Assembly: GCA_030867875.1 (NCBI GenBank)
Contig: JAOWCC010001634.1
Location: 105,193,321 to 105,257,320, forward strand
Length of the DNA: 64,000 bases
Reading direction: 5' to 3'
Source: Actinernus sp. WN-2022
Lineage: Eukaryota; Cnidaria; Anthozoa; Actiniaria; Actinernidae
Shown: one piece after another, positions 29,501 to 38,869 of the stretch
How the letters are laid out: every line of letters begins with the position of its first letter
Position numbering within the stretch: position 1 is the stretch's first letter
Program-made: the position numbers and the translations under genes
The notes under the pieces: model-generated
The model's database searches: none
What the model saw: the letters and a program-made list of their open reading frames with translations, nothing else
What the model was told of the DNA's origin: nothing

Positions 29501-31771
29501 ATCTTGATTTGGAAATTTGACGGCGGAATGAAAAATTTATAATTTTAGCCACCAACCACGAACCGCTCCTTTCATATTTATATGGCGCAATGAAAAATCT
29601 TAATTTGACCTCTCAAGAAGGAATCTGTTCGTTTCAAACTTAGCAGCTCTGCGAAAACCTTAATTTTAGATTACAAGCACCAACTCTGCGATTGCAAATT
29701 ATAAGGCGCAATTAAAAATCTTAATTTGAGCTCTCAAGCAGGAATCTGTTCGTTTTAAACTTTTGACGGCGCAATTAAAAATCTTAATTGAAGCTCTCAC
29801 AATTCTGCAGTTCTGCGAAAACCTTAATTTTAGATTGCAAGCAGAAATCTTTGATTGGAAATTATAAGACGCAATGAAAAATCTTAATCTCTTGATTTTG
29901 AAATTTGACGGCGGAATGAAAAATTATAATTTTAGCCACCAACCACGAACCGCTCCTTTCATATTTATATGGCGCAATGAAAAATCTTAATTTGACCTCT
30001 CAAGAAGGAATCTGTTCGTTTCAAACTTAGCAGCTCTACGAAAACCTTAATTTTAGATTACAAGCACCAACTCTGCGATTGCAAATTATAAGGCGCAATG
30101 AAAAATCTTAATCTCTTGATTTGGAAATTTTACGGCGAAATGAAAATTTTAAGGCGCAATGAAAAATCTTAATCTCTTGATTTGGAAATTTGACGGCGGA
30201 ATGAAAATTATAAGGCGGAATGAAAAATCTTAATCTCTTGATTTGGAAATTTGACGGCGGAATGAAAATTTATAATTTTAGCCACCAACCACGAACCGCT
30301 CCTTTCATATTTATACGGCGCAATGAAAAATCTTAATTTGAGCTCTCAAGCAGGATTCTGTTCGTTTTAAACTTTTGACGGCGCAATTAAAAATCTTAAT
30401 TGAAGCTCTCACAATTTTGCAGTTCTGCGAAAACCTTAATTTTAGATTGCAAGCAGAAACTTTGATTGGAAATTATAAGACGCATTGAAAAATCTTAATC
30501 TCTTGATTTTGAGATTTGACGGCGGAATGAAAATTTATAATTTTAGCCACCAACCACGAACCGCTCCTTTCATATTTATACGGCGCAATGAAAAATCTTA
30601 ATTTGAGCTCTCAAGCAGGAATCTGTTCGTTTTAAACTTTTGACGGCGCAATTAAAACTTTTATTGAAGCTCTCACAATTTTGCAGTTCTGCGAAAACCT
30701 TAATATTTTAGGTTGCAAGCAGAAATCTTTGATTGGAAATTATAAGACGCAATGAAAAATCTTAATCTCTTGATTTGGAAATTTGACGGCAGAATGAAAA
30801 TTATAAGGCGGAATGAAAAATCTTAATCTCTTGATTTGGAAATTTGACGGCGGAATGAAAATTTATAATTTTAGCCACCAACCACGAACCGCTCCTTTCA
30901 TATTTATACGACGCAATGAAAAATCTTAATTTGAGCTCTCAAGCTGGAATCTGTTCGTTTTAAACTTTTGACGGCGCAATTAAAAATCTTAATTGAAGCT
31001 CTCACAATTTTGCAGTTCTGCGAAAACCTTAATTTTAGGTTGCAAGCAGAAATCTTTGATTGGAAATTATAAGACGCAATGAAAAATCTTAATCTCTTTA
31101 TTTGGAAATATTACGGCGGAATGAAAATTTATAATTTTAGCCACCAACCACGAATCCCTCCTTTCATATTTATACGGCGCATTGAAAATCTTAATTTGAG
31201 CTCTCAAGCAGGAATCTGTTCGTTTCAAACTTTGCAGCTCTGCGAAAACCTTAATTTTAGATTGCGTAGCACCAACTCTTCGATTGAAAATTATAAGGCG
31301 CAATGAAAAATCTTAATATCTTGAATATGGAAATTTGACGGCGAAATGAAAATTTTAAGGCGCAATGAAAAATCTTAATCTCTTGATTTGGAAATTTGAC
31401 GGCGGAATGAAAATTTATAATTTTAGCCACCAACCACGAACCGCTCCTTTCATATTTATACGGCGCAATGAAAAATCTTAATTTGAGCTCTCAAGTAGGA
31501 ATCTGTTCGTTTTAAACTTTTGACGGCGCAATTAAAAATCTTAATTGAAGCTCTCACAATTTTGCAGTTCTGCGAAAACCTTATTTTTTTAGGTTGCAAG
31601 CAGAAATCTTTGATTGGAAATTATAAGACGCAATGAAAAATCTTAATCTCTTGATTTGGAAATATTACGGCGGAATGAAAATTATAAGGCGCAATGAAAT
31701 ATCTTAATCTCTTGATTTGGAAATCTGACGGCGGAATGAAGATTTATAATTTTAGCCACCAACCACGAACC
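20511..31771. repeat. AT-rich satellite array, middle block
   Basis: The same satellite as on the left, with the same four blocks. From about 20712 to 22650 landmarks recur 1702 bp apart. From about 23270 onward the ACCGCTCC-type variants dominate and arrangements with shortened units appear, for example CCGCTCCTTTTATACGG lacking part of the usual spacer. No gene or RNA is seen. Confidence 0.96.
23274..27660. repeat. 2648-bp higher-order repeat, about 1.7 copies
   Basis: Several rare variants recur exactly 2648 bp apart: the shortened CCGCTCCTTTTATACGG at 23383 and 26031, TTACAGGAAT at 23751 and 26399, and GGCGGAATGAAAAATTTATA at 24191 and 26839. The match stops near 27660, where the second copy switches to another unit type. 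This marks a recent segmental duplication inside the satellite. Confidence 0.85.
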
Positions 31772-31776
31772 TCTCC
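31772..31776. repeat. Left target-site duplication of Polinton
   Basis: TCTCC abuts the left AGTAGTATAT tip and matches GCTCC at the right tip with one mismatch. The undisturbed satellite has GCTCC here. Polintons usually make 6-bp duplications; only 5 bp can be aligned. Confidence 0.7.
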
Positions 31777-31942
31777 AGTAGTATATCAAATGCCGGTTCT
31801 GGCCCACGTTGTATTTTTTGTTGTTTTTTCATTTAATGGACATCCTCACTTCGTTCGGCCCTCACTTCGTTCGGGGTCCATTAGATGAAAATACAACAAA
31901 AAAATGCAACGTGGGCCAAAACACGGCATTTAGTATTCTACT
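31777..31942. repeat. Terminal palindrome inside left TIR
   Basis: The outer arm (AAATGCCGGTTCTGGCCCAC and on to TTTAATGGA) is the inverse of the inner arm (TCCATTAGATG to GGCATTTAGTATTCTACT). The tip could therefore fold into a hairpin with an arm of about 60 bp. The loop holds two tandem CCTCACTTCGTTCGG units. The pairing is imperfect. Confidence 0.82.
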
Positions 31943-32108
31943 AGAGTTTATTTACTGTATTTATACATTATATTAAGAGACCGGTTTCTACCGCTTTTTT
32001 ACGGATTAGAGCAGTTTTGTTGTATTATTTTTGTTGTTGTATTTTTTACATTTATTAGAGAAACATGTTTATAAGGTATTATTTACTACTATAGTTCATT
32101 TATTGTAT
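31777..32108. repeat. Left terminal inverted repeat of Polinton
   Basis: The left 332 bp match the reverse complement of 51306-51627 with scattered substitutions and small indels, up to TTCATTTATTGTAT, after which the ends diverge. The outer half is a large palindrome. The inner half is AT-rich and runs to within 45 bp of the polymerase ATG, so it probably also holds that gene's promoter. Confidence 0.93.
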
Positions 32109-32151
32109 TTATACACAATATTAAAAGATTGTAGGTATAAGGTATTATATC

Positions 32152-35100
32152 ATGGCTGAGCATATACTAACATTTATCCGAGTACGTTCTTTAAAGAATT
32201 ATTTACGAGGATGGAAGATGGATGTTCCCGATGATAATCCTCTAGGAGCGGATCCAGCTGTTTTACTTACCAGTGTACGTAAACAAACTACCGAAAAGTT
32301 TAAGGAAGAGCTCCAAAACCATAATACCTTTAAGGCCCAATTAGCTTTAAACATAACTTTTGTACTTGATAAACCTGATGTTTACGTATACGAGACAGCT
32401 ACCTTTTATAGCACACAATCTGTTTTGATCAATGATGTTGGTATCCGTCTGGTAATAGTAGAAGCACATGCTCAGATATACAACCAAATTGAGAAGTGGA
32501 TCAGTCGTGGATCAAATTGGGTCATAGATAGAGTCAATATTCTATGGTTAAACGTCGCTAAATATCAACCAATACGTGGAGGTTCATATTTACCACTACC
32601 TGAAGAAATAGCGAATAAGAAAGCTGTGATCAATGTAAACAACAAAGATGATCACTGTGCACTTTGGTCGATATGTGCAGCAATGTTTCCAGTTAATAAA
32701 CATCCTCAAAGGACATCAAAGTATCAAATAGATATGGTGAAATCCAATGGGGTGGACTCACCAACACCAATCTCACAAATACCACTTCTAGAGAAGCAAA
32801 ACAACATTTCTATTAATGTATATGGATGGGACCCAAAGGAAAAGTGCTTAATCATATATCATATCTCAAAGAAGACTTTTTCGAAGTACATACATCTATT
32901 ACTAATAGAAGACCAAAAGAGTGGTAAACAACACTATTGCTGGATAAAGGACTTCAACAAACTACTATTCAATCAAACAAAGCATGATCATAAGCAGCAC
33001 TTCTGTGAACGATGTCTACATGGATATTCCAATGAAGCTCTTCTTACGAAACACATTCCAGAGTGTAATGGTATCAATGACAGGGCCATACGCATTGAAA
33101 TGCCTACCAATAAGAACAACAAAGTTTCATTTCAGAATATCCACAAACAGCTCAAAGTACCCTATATTATCTATGCAGACCTTGAGGCTTTGACCACTAA
33201 GATCGAAGGACCTGCCCAAGACCCAAAGAAGAGCAACACACTTAAAACAGAAGAACATATTCCCTGTGGATTTTGTTATATAGTTGTACGTTCCGATGGT
33301 CATAGCGAACCACCAGTACTATATAGAGGCATGAATACTATAGAACGTTTTCTACAATGCATACAAGAGGAAGAGGTGAAGATCAAAGCCCAAAAGGCTA
33401 AACCACTACGCATGTCATGGAAAAACTATGAGGCTTACAATAGCGCAACGATTTGTCATATCTGTCAGAAGCCCTTGGTTGGTAAAGATAGAGTACGTGA
33501 TCATTGCCACATCACAGGTGAGTTTCGAGGTGCCGCACACAATACCTGTAATCTAAAACTACGTACTTTTCCTACCATCCCAATCGTATTCCATAATCTT
33601 CGTGGATATGATTCTCACCTACTAATGCAATCCATATCCAAGACATCAGGTAAGATCTCTTGTATTCCAAATAATATGGAGAAATATATTTCATTCTCAC
33701 TTGGTAACCTACGATTCATTGATAGCTTTCAATTCTTACCATTCTCTCTCGATAAGTTGGTAAAAGGATCAGCATCAGACACATTCCAACGAATTGTAAA
33801 ATATACGTCTAATCAAGAGAAAGCCAATCTATTAACTCGTAAAGGAGTATATCCATATGAGTACATGGATTCGTGGGATAGATTTGCAGAGACTTCTCTA
33901 CCACCGAAAGATGCGTTCTATAGTAAACTAACTCTAGAGTATATATCCAATGAAGATTACGAACGCGCAATAAAAGTTTGGAATGTATTTGATTGCAAGA
34001 CATTAGGTGATTATCATGACCTTTATCTACAAACCGATGTACTTCTTCTAGCAGATGTGTTCGAGGATTTTCGTACGCCATGTATGCAAAACTATGGATT
34101 AGATCCTGCACATTATTATACGAGTCCAGGACTTTCATGGGACGCTTTATTAAAGAAAACAGGAGTTGAACTTGAACTATTAACTGACTATGACATGTAT
34201 TTATTCATTGAGAAAGGTCTACGCGGTGGTATATCCATGGTATCACAGCGTTATGCCAAAGCTAATAACAAAAGTATACCCGATTTCGATCCAAATAAGC
34301 CATATAGCTACATACTATATCTTGATGCTAATAATCTATATGGTTGGGCAATGAGTCAATATCTACCAACAGGAGGATTTGAGTGGTATACACCAACAGA
34401 AGAACAAATAACCAATCACACAATCGATTCAGATAAAGGTTATATCCTTGAAGTCGATCTTGAATATCCTCGAGAACTTCATGATACACACAACGACTAT
34501 CCACTAGCTCCCGAGAGAATTCAGGTGAATAAAGATTTGTTCTCAGAGTATCAGACCAATCTATTTGAGGAACTATATAAAGGTAATGGATCTTTGAAAG
34601 TGGAAAAACTCGTACCTAACCTATATAACAAAGAACGATATGTGCTACACTACCGCAACCTACAACTGTATTTATCTCTTGGTATGCGTTTGAAAAAGAT
34701 CCACAGGGCATTACGATTTGATCAATCACCATGGATGGAACCATATATACAAATGAATACAGAGTTACGAAAACAAGCGAAGAGCATCTTCAAGCAGGAT
34801 CTATACAAACTGATGAACAATAGCGTATTTGGAAAAACAATGGAGAATCTACGTAAACATGTAGATATCCAATTAGTGCGCGCATCAGAAGGAAACAAGC
34901 TACAGCGTCTATTGAATAAACCTAGTTATGCTCGATCCACAATTTTCGATGATGATCTTGCCGCGGTACATAACTACAAAGTAAGCTATTGCTAAACCGC
35001 CCCATATATGTTGGAATGTCAATTCTAGATCTATCAAAGCATCTGATGTATGACTTCTACTACAATGAGATCAAGAAGCAATATGGACAACTCTGTAATC

Positions 35101-35720
35101 TACTTTATACCGATACCGATAGCCTACTACTACACATTAAAACTGAAGACATCTATGCAGATATGGCAATTTGTAAACATCTATATGATACTAGTAACTA
35201 CAGCAAAGACCATCCGCTGTATAGTATCAACAACAAGAAAGTACTTGGTAAAATGAAAGACGAATGTGGAGGTATTCCTATAGTCGATAATGTTGGACTA
35301 CGATCTAAGCTCTATTCTATATTAAAAGTAGGTGGTGATGAGATTCGTAAAGCTAAAGGTATCAAGGAGGCAGTAGTGAAACATCGTATTCGTCATGATC
35401 AATATAAAGAGTGCTTGATGGATAAGAAAGTATTCAAACATGGAATTAATATGCTTCGAAGTGAAGGTCATAAGATGTATGGTATACATATGAACAAAGT
35501 ATCTCTATCACCATTCGATAGTAAGAGATGGATTTCAGCAAACGGAATAGATACGATAGCCTACGGTCATGGAGACGTTTTTCCAGAGGATGAAGAATTA
35601 GATGGTTTTATTAGCAATATACTATCAAACGTAGTTGATACACTATCCTACAACAGTAAAAACGTCATTACAGAGGATGAAGATATAGACGACTTTATTT
35701 GTGAGTTGCTTCTATCTTAG
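32152..35720 (+). pseudogene. Protein-primed DNA polymerase B (frameshifted)
   Basis: Replicative DNA polymerase of the Polinton, about 1190 codons from the ATG at 32152. In order: an N-terminal region; a C2H2-like finger near residues 284-305 (FCERCLHGY, then KHIPEC); exonuclease I with D343 and E345 (YADLEA); an endonuclease-VII-like zinc insert at about 434-475 (CHICQ, then VRDHCHITG and CN); Exo II RGYD near 484; Exo III near 621-637 (YLQTDVLLLADVF); polymerase motif A YLDANNLYGWAM (D725); motif B KLMNNSVFGKT near 886. A one-base loss near 34983-34993 shifts the frame after residue about 944. The rest, with catalytic motif C YTDTDS, is in the next frame (34989-35720). No other lesion is seen. 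The 3' end overlaps the convergent integrase gene by 9 bp. Confidence 0.95.
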
Positions 35721-36720
35721 AATACCTTTTGGTGGTAGTTCTGTATCTGGTGGTATCACTTGTATCTCTTCACGAACAAACCCTCGCTTTGGTGCATCTT
35801 TTCCTAAATAGTATAGAACTGGTTGATTTGAAGATACCACATTTCAAGAAATATAATATGTCTGTAAACTCCATACAGGATCAGTTGCTCGTTTTACTCC
35901 ACCTTCCAATTCTCCAGGTGAGTATAGATATCGAACTAAAACATCGAATGGTAGTCGCTTTTCTTTCAATCCAATAATTCGAGAATATGTAGGAGTCTTT
36001 ATGTTTACTTGTTGTTCCTCTATAGAATTTGAAGGCTCCTTACCTGTCAGTCGAGTAACTTCATTGTTCATAGCCTTAATAACATCAGGAAGCCTCAATA
36101 CCCATTCTCTACTACGCGCATCCGATCCTTCAGATGTAAGTACCATCTCTTTTGCATATTGATATCCAAATAATCTTTCAGCTATCGTTCTATTTGCTCG
36201 TTCGACAAAACTTTGTGCCCTATGATTACCAGCTTCACCTCGTTGAACTTTCGTACCACGTAGTTCTAATGTTTCAGACATACGTCCCATGAATTCTCTA
36301 CCAGGATCAACTTGCAATGTTTTTGGCCATTCTAGTGGACATACGTTTGTAGATTCGTTCGAATGCTGCAGACACTTCACCACTATCTTTCGACGCTAAA
36401 GGTTCAGCCTCTTTATATCTAGAAGCTACATCGATTACTACTAAAGCATACTTATATAGTTTCCTTCCACGTCCAGGTCGATCGTGAGGTAGAAAGATCA
36501 AATCAGCTTGATGAACTTCATTAGGTTTCGATACAGTCCAATGTGGTCGTGGAATATAGTGTGGTGGTGATAGATATATTTGCCACATGGCTTGTTTCTC
36601 TAACCAACCCTTAGCTACATCTCCCGATACATTTGCAGCCACCGATAGCTTACCAATTGCAGCATGACCTTTCCAATAGCCCATAGGACCATAGAAGATA
36701 TTCGCAAGTTTAGCATCCAT
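35712..36720 (-). pseudogene. Retroviral-type (rve) integrase, disrupted
   Basis: DDE integrase that would insert Polinton DNA into chromosomes. I place the start at the ATG at 36720 (MDAKLANIFYGPMGYWKG), which is directly preceded by a TATATA stretch. Visible catalytic acidic residues: D73 in HQADLIFL, the Asp in QVDPGREF, and the Glu in FVERANRT, followed by the LNNEV-like MNNEVTRLTGKEP segment. A frameshift near 36340-36348 separates the first Asp from the other two. A TGA around 35844-35846 cuts off the last 40-odd codons (through VLYYLGKDAPKRG), which stay open to a stop at 35712. With two lesions this copy should be inactive. It faces the polymerase gene tail to tail. Confidence 0.92.
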
Positions 36721-36750
36721 TATATATCTATGTATTCTAACCTTCAACAA

Positions 36751-36841
36751 GCAGAAAAAAAAGAATAAGAACTTATCTATCCAACTAGTTTTTTTTTTTT
36801 TTTTTTCTTAGTATCTCGTCGATCGTAAAAATTCTCGTTTT
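36751..36841. other. Short intergenic spacer with poly-T tract
   Basis: This spacer lies upstream of the integrase and downstream of the next minus-strand gene. It holds a run of about 18 T near 36789-36806 and a purine-rich run (AGCAGAAAAAAAAGAAT). A promoter for the integrase probably lies here, but no specific site can be fixed. Confidence 0.4.
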
Positions 36842-37249
36842 TTAAAAAGCATATCGACTAATAGCATATCCACCAACTAGCATTCCACTACCAACGAAAA
36901 TCACTCACCAGTCTTCTGTGCTTTGGATGGTTGATAGTAGTCAGAGAAACGAGGTTCTTTCATAGCTTCGAGTCGTTTCAGTGCCTGATGTAACGAAATC
37001 TTTGTTGACATCGTTTGTAGTGTTGTATATATTACGCTCAATGACTTCCTGTTTGTGCGTCCAATCTAATATTTTTTGTCTGTTTTCGATATATGCCTCC
37101 CTATCAGCATCGAATTTTTCCATTTCCCTATTATGTCTTTCTCGTTCGATATCTTTCCCACCAAACATTTTAGCAATAACTCCACCACCAGTGAATGCCG
37201 CTGCGTTCAAAATAGCCCCGAAAATAGCCATTGCGATAGCTGAAGCCAT
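36842..37249 (-). pseudogene. Small Polinton membrane/coiled-coil protein, frameshifted
   Basis: It starts MASAIAMAIFGAILNAAAF, a hydrophobic N-terminus with a glycine patch (TGGGVIAKMFGG). A highly charged stretch follows (residues about 30-65, RERHNREMEKFDADREAY) that could form a coiled coil. The continuous frame ends at 36941, but family-like sequence continues in other frames: first a segment ending KEPRFSDYYQPSKAQKTGE, then a short hydrophobic end FVGSGMLVGGYAISRYAF with a stop at 36842. That implies two frameshifts, near 36985 and near 36905. I recall similar small proteins in invertebrate Polintons. The function is unknown; a virion membrane or minor structural role is a guess. The next gene stops 9 bp upstream. 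Confidence 0.68.
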
Positions 37250-37258
37250 CTACGAATC

Positions 37259-37467
37259 CTATGGCTTGGTCTTTTGTTTCTCGAGATATTGTTTTGCATA
37301 TATGCTACCAGCTATTACAGCAGTCCACTTCACGTAATTTATAATAGAAATAGAAGGATCACTAAGCATAGATTCCTTGGCAACCTTTTTACGATCCAAC
37401 CAATACCAGTAGCTATTCCAGTTATCATAGCAGCATCGGTTGCTGTTTTCATCAATTCTTTATCCAT
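37259..37467 (-). pseudogene. Small Polinton membrane protein, frameshifted
   Basis: The frame starts MDKELMKTATDAAMITGIAT (ATG at 37467), with a GATATATATTAGG sequence just before the ATG. It has a small glycine/isoleucine-rich membrane-like segment and then shifts frame in an A-run near 37385-37390. The following frame carries SDPSISIINYVKWTAVIAGS and a basic tail YLEKQKTKP ending at 37259. The total is about 69 residues. It is too short for a family call, but the position between two other small membrane genes and the matching codon texture support it as a real gene broken by one indel. Function unknown. Confidence 0.6.
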
Positions 37468-37502
37468 CCTAATATATATCGTATATCTCTAGTCTTTAAT
37501 TG

Positions 37503-37859
37503 TTACTCCATATCTGGTACCGTAGTCTTTACAGGACTCGCGGGTCGTCGTATCGTACTAACGTTCTTATGAGTGTCATCTCTGTATCTTTTGTATTGAT
37601 AGTATGCGCCAAACAATGCAGCACCCGTACCAATAACTGCGATAGTAGTATTAGTAGATATGTTTTTAGTCCAACTTTCATCTACATCGGTTTCTTTAGA
37701 TAATTCACTTTCACGCGAAATCTCTCTCTTTTGAGCCTCTCTAGCAAGTTTATTACTTAGTGCTAATGCTTTCCCAGCAGCAACCCTCTTTGGATCGTTT
37801 ACTTTAGTTGGTGCAGTCGTTGGTGGATTCGCAGTTATCTGATCCGTCTGTTCCTCCAT
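37503..37859 (-). CDS. Small single-pass membrane protein of Polinton
   Basis: An intact 118-residue frame with ATG at 37859. The N-terminus is polar (MEEQTDQITANPPTTAPTKV), followed by a basic helix-prone part (DPKRVAAGKALALSNKLARE, residues about 23-50) and one membrane segment (TTIAVIGTGAALFGAYYQY, about 71-89) with a positively charged tail. Its first 56 bp overlap the end of the upstream minus-strand gene in a different frame, which shows how compact this gene run is. The function is not known. The basic segment plus membrane anchor would suit a small virion or DNA-associated membrane protein, but that is inference. Confidence 0.66.
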   Translation of the reverse strand: MEEQTDQITANPPTTAPTKVNDPKRVAAGKALALSNKLAREAQKREISRESELSKETDVDESWTKNISTNTTIAVIGTGAALFGAYYQYKRYRDDTHKNVSTIRRPASPVKTTVPDME

Positions 37860-38267
37860 CTTGATTCGATATAGTAGTTACTTGCGAAGGTTCAATAGGT
37901 GTACTAGGAATGATTATGTGATCAGCTACGGTGAACAAAACACTAGCTAGAGCTACAAATCGACCGTGTTTAAGTGCTAATCGACCGGCCGCAATAGATA
38001 TCTCATGGCGGGCTAATTGGTTTTCTTGTAGATTCTTAAACAGTGCTCGTTCTCGTTGGTCATCTAGTGGAACTAAGTATGCAACCGTGCGAGTAGCTTG
38101 ACGTAGTACACCATCTACTAAGTGTACTGTTATTTGCTGTGCTACTACGGCCTGGTATCTACTATTTAAACGTTTTACGTCCTTCTCAGATAGGTTAGTT
38201 ATATCTACTAGGGAGAAATTCTGTCCTAAAAATTCTTTCGTTGTACCCAATACAGCTAGGGTCTTAA
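37804..38267 (-). pseudogene. Conserved Polinton protein, 3' part of gene split by transposon
   Basis: C-terminal part (about 150 codons) of a gene whose first codons lie at 43258-43370, on the far side of a TTAA-flanked insertion. The frame runs through the duplicated TTAA, so the two parts are in the same phase when one TTAA is counted. The protein includes KEFLGQNFSLVDITNLSEKD, a helical middle (RALFKNLQENQLARHEISIA), and a hydrophobic segment near GRFVALASVLFTVADHIIIP, with a polar C-terminus. I recall similar proteins in other invertebrate Polintons but no assigned function. There is no ATG at the head of this fragment, so it is not a separate gene. Confidence 0.72.
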
Positions 38268-38301
38268 AGAATCCAAGTCATCCAAAAGGCATTGCGCGCT
38301 C
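38268..38301. repeat. Left terminal inverted repeat of TTAA transposon
   Basis: It begins AGAATCCAAGTCATCCAAAA and continues through GCATTGCGCGCTC. It is the inverse of 43224-43257 apart from one G/T difference. Confidence 0.85.
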
Positions 38302-38647
38302 GTGTTATTGTTTATATACGGGACATGGACCTTTCAACAGACTCGACTCGATCGAGCAATGGAGGTTAGAGACCCGGGAATTGATATTGTTCACTTCAAG
38401 TATTGTAGATAAAAGCAGGTGAAGATAAAAGTCGTCCTGGTCCTTCACACAATTGCTACGGCTCTCCAACTGCAGTTGCTTGTGCTCAGCCTGAGCGAAA
38501 TGCTAACGAGCCATCACCAAACGCATTGGGAACTCTCACTTCTGACCGAGTGGTAAGCATGTTTTTATTTGAAATATCGTACTTTAAATTTGAGTTTAGT
38601 TATTATCTATTTTAAAAATGAACTTTAATACGAATAAACATTTGTAG

Positions 38648-38869
38648 GTTTGCTCCTGCAAGAACACCTGCAGCAGGAAGAAAGGTGCCAAAACAAAGGG
38701 TTGTTCATCGTGCAAAAGTGTTTCCCTAAAATGCCGTGTTACTGCAAATGCGGTACCAAAACTCAAAAGGCGGGATTCAAGAATAAAGTTAGCCTTATAG
38801 TTACAAATCGTAATCCAAATGCCTTTGCTCGACATCAGGAGCAAGTCGCAAATGCTGAGAGAAATAAAG
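38648..38869 (+). pseudogene. Exon-like cysteine-rich (CXC-type) sequence in the transposon
   Basis: A plausible internal exon: it is preceded by TTTGTAG (acceptor) and followed by AAAG then GTGAGA (donor). The first frame encodes CSCKNTCSRKKGAKTKGCSS followed by CKSV and KC. The second part continues in another frame as YCKCGTKTQKAGF and NPNAFARHQEQVANAERNK. Such spaced Cys/Lys patterns resemble CXC (tesmin/TSO1-like) zinc-binding repeats. The frame change in the middle suggests a broken copy. An upstream exon end may lie at 38552 (donor GTAAGC). Either captured host exons or parts of a multi-exon transposon gene would fit. Confidence 0.45.

Noticed and set aside
1..31306. Dozens of short frames of 60-100 codons in the satellite on both strands
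   Set aside because: They recur with the repeat units, overlap on opposite strands, and lack any family resemblance. They follow from the repeat sequence.
31694..31888. Plus-strand frame across the Polinton left end
   Set aside because: It crosses from satellite into the TIR palindrome; the codons are not gene-like.
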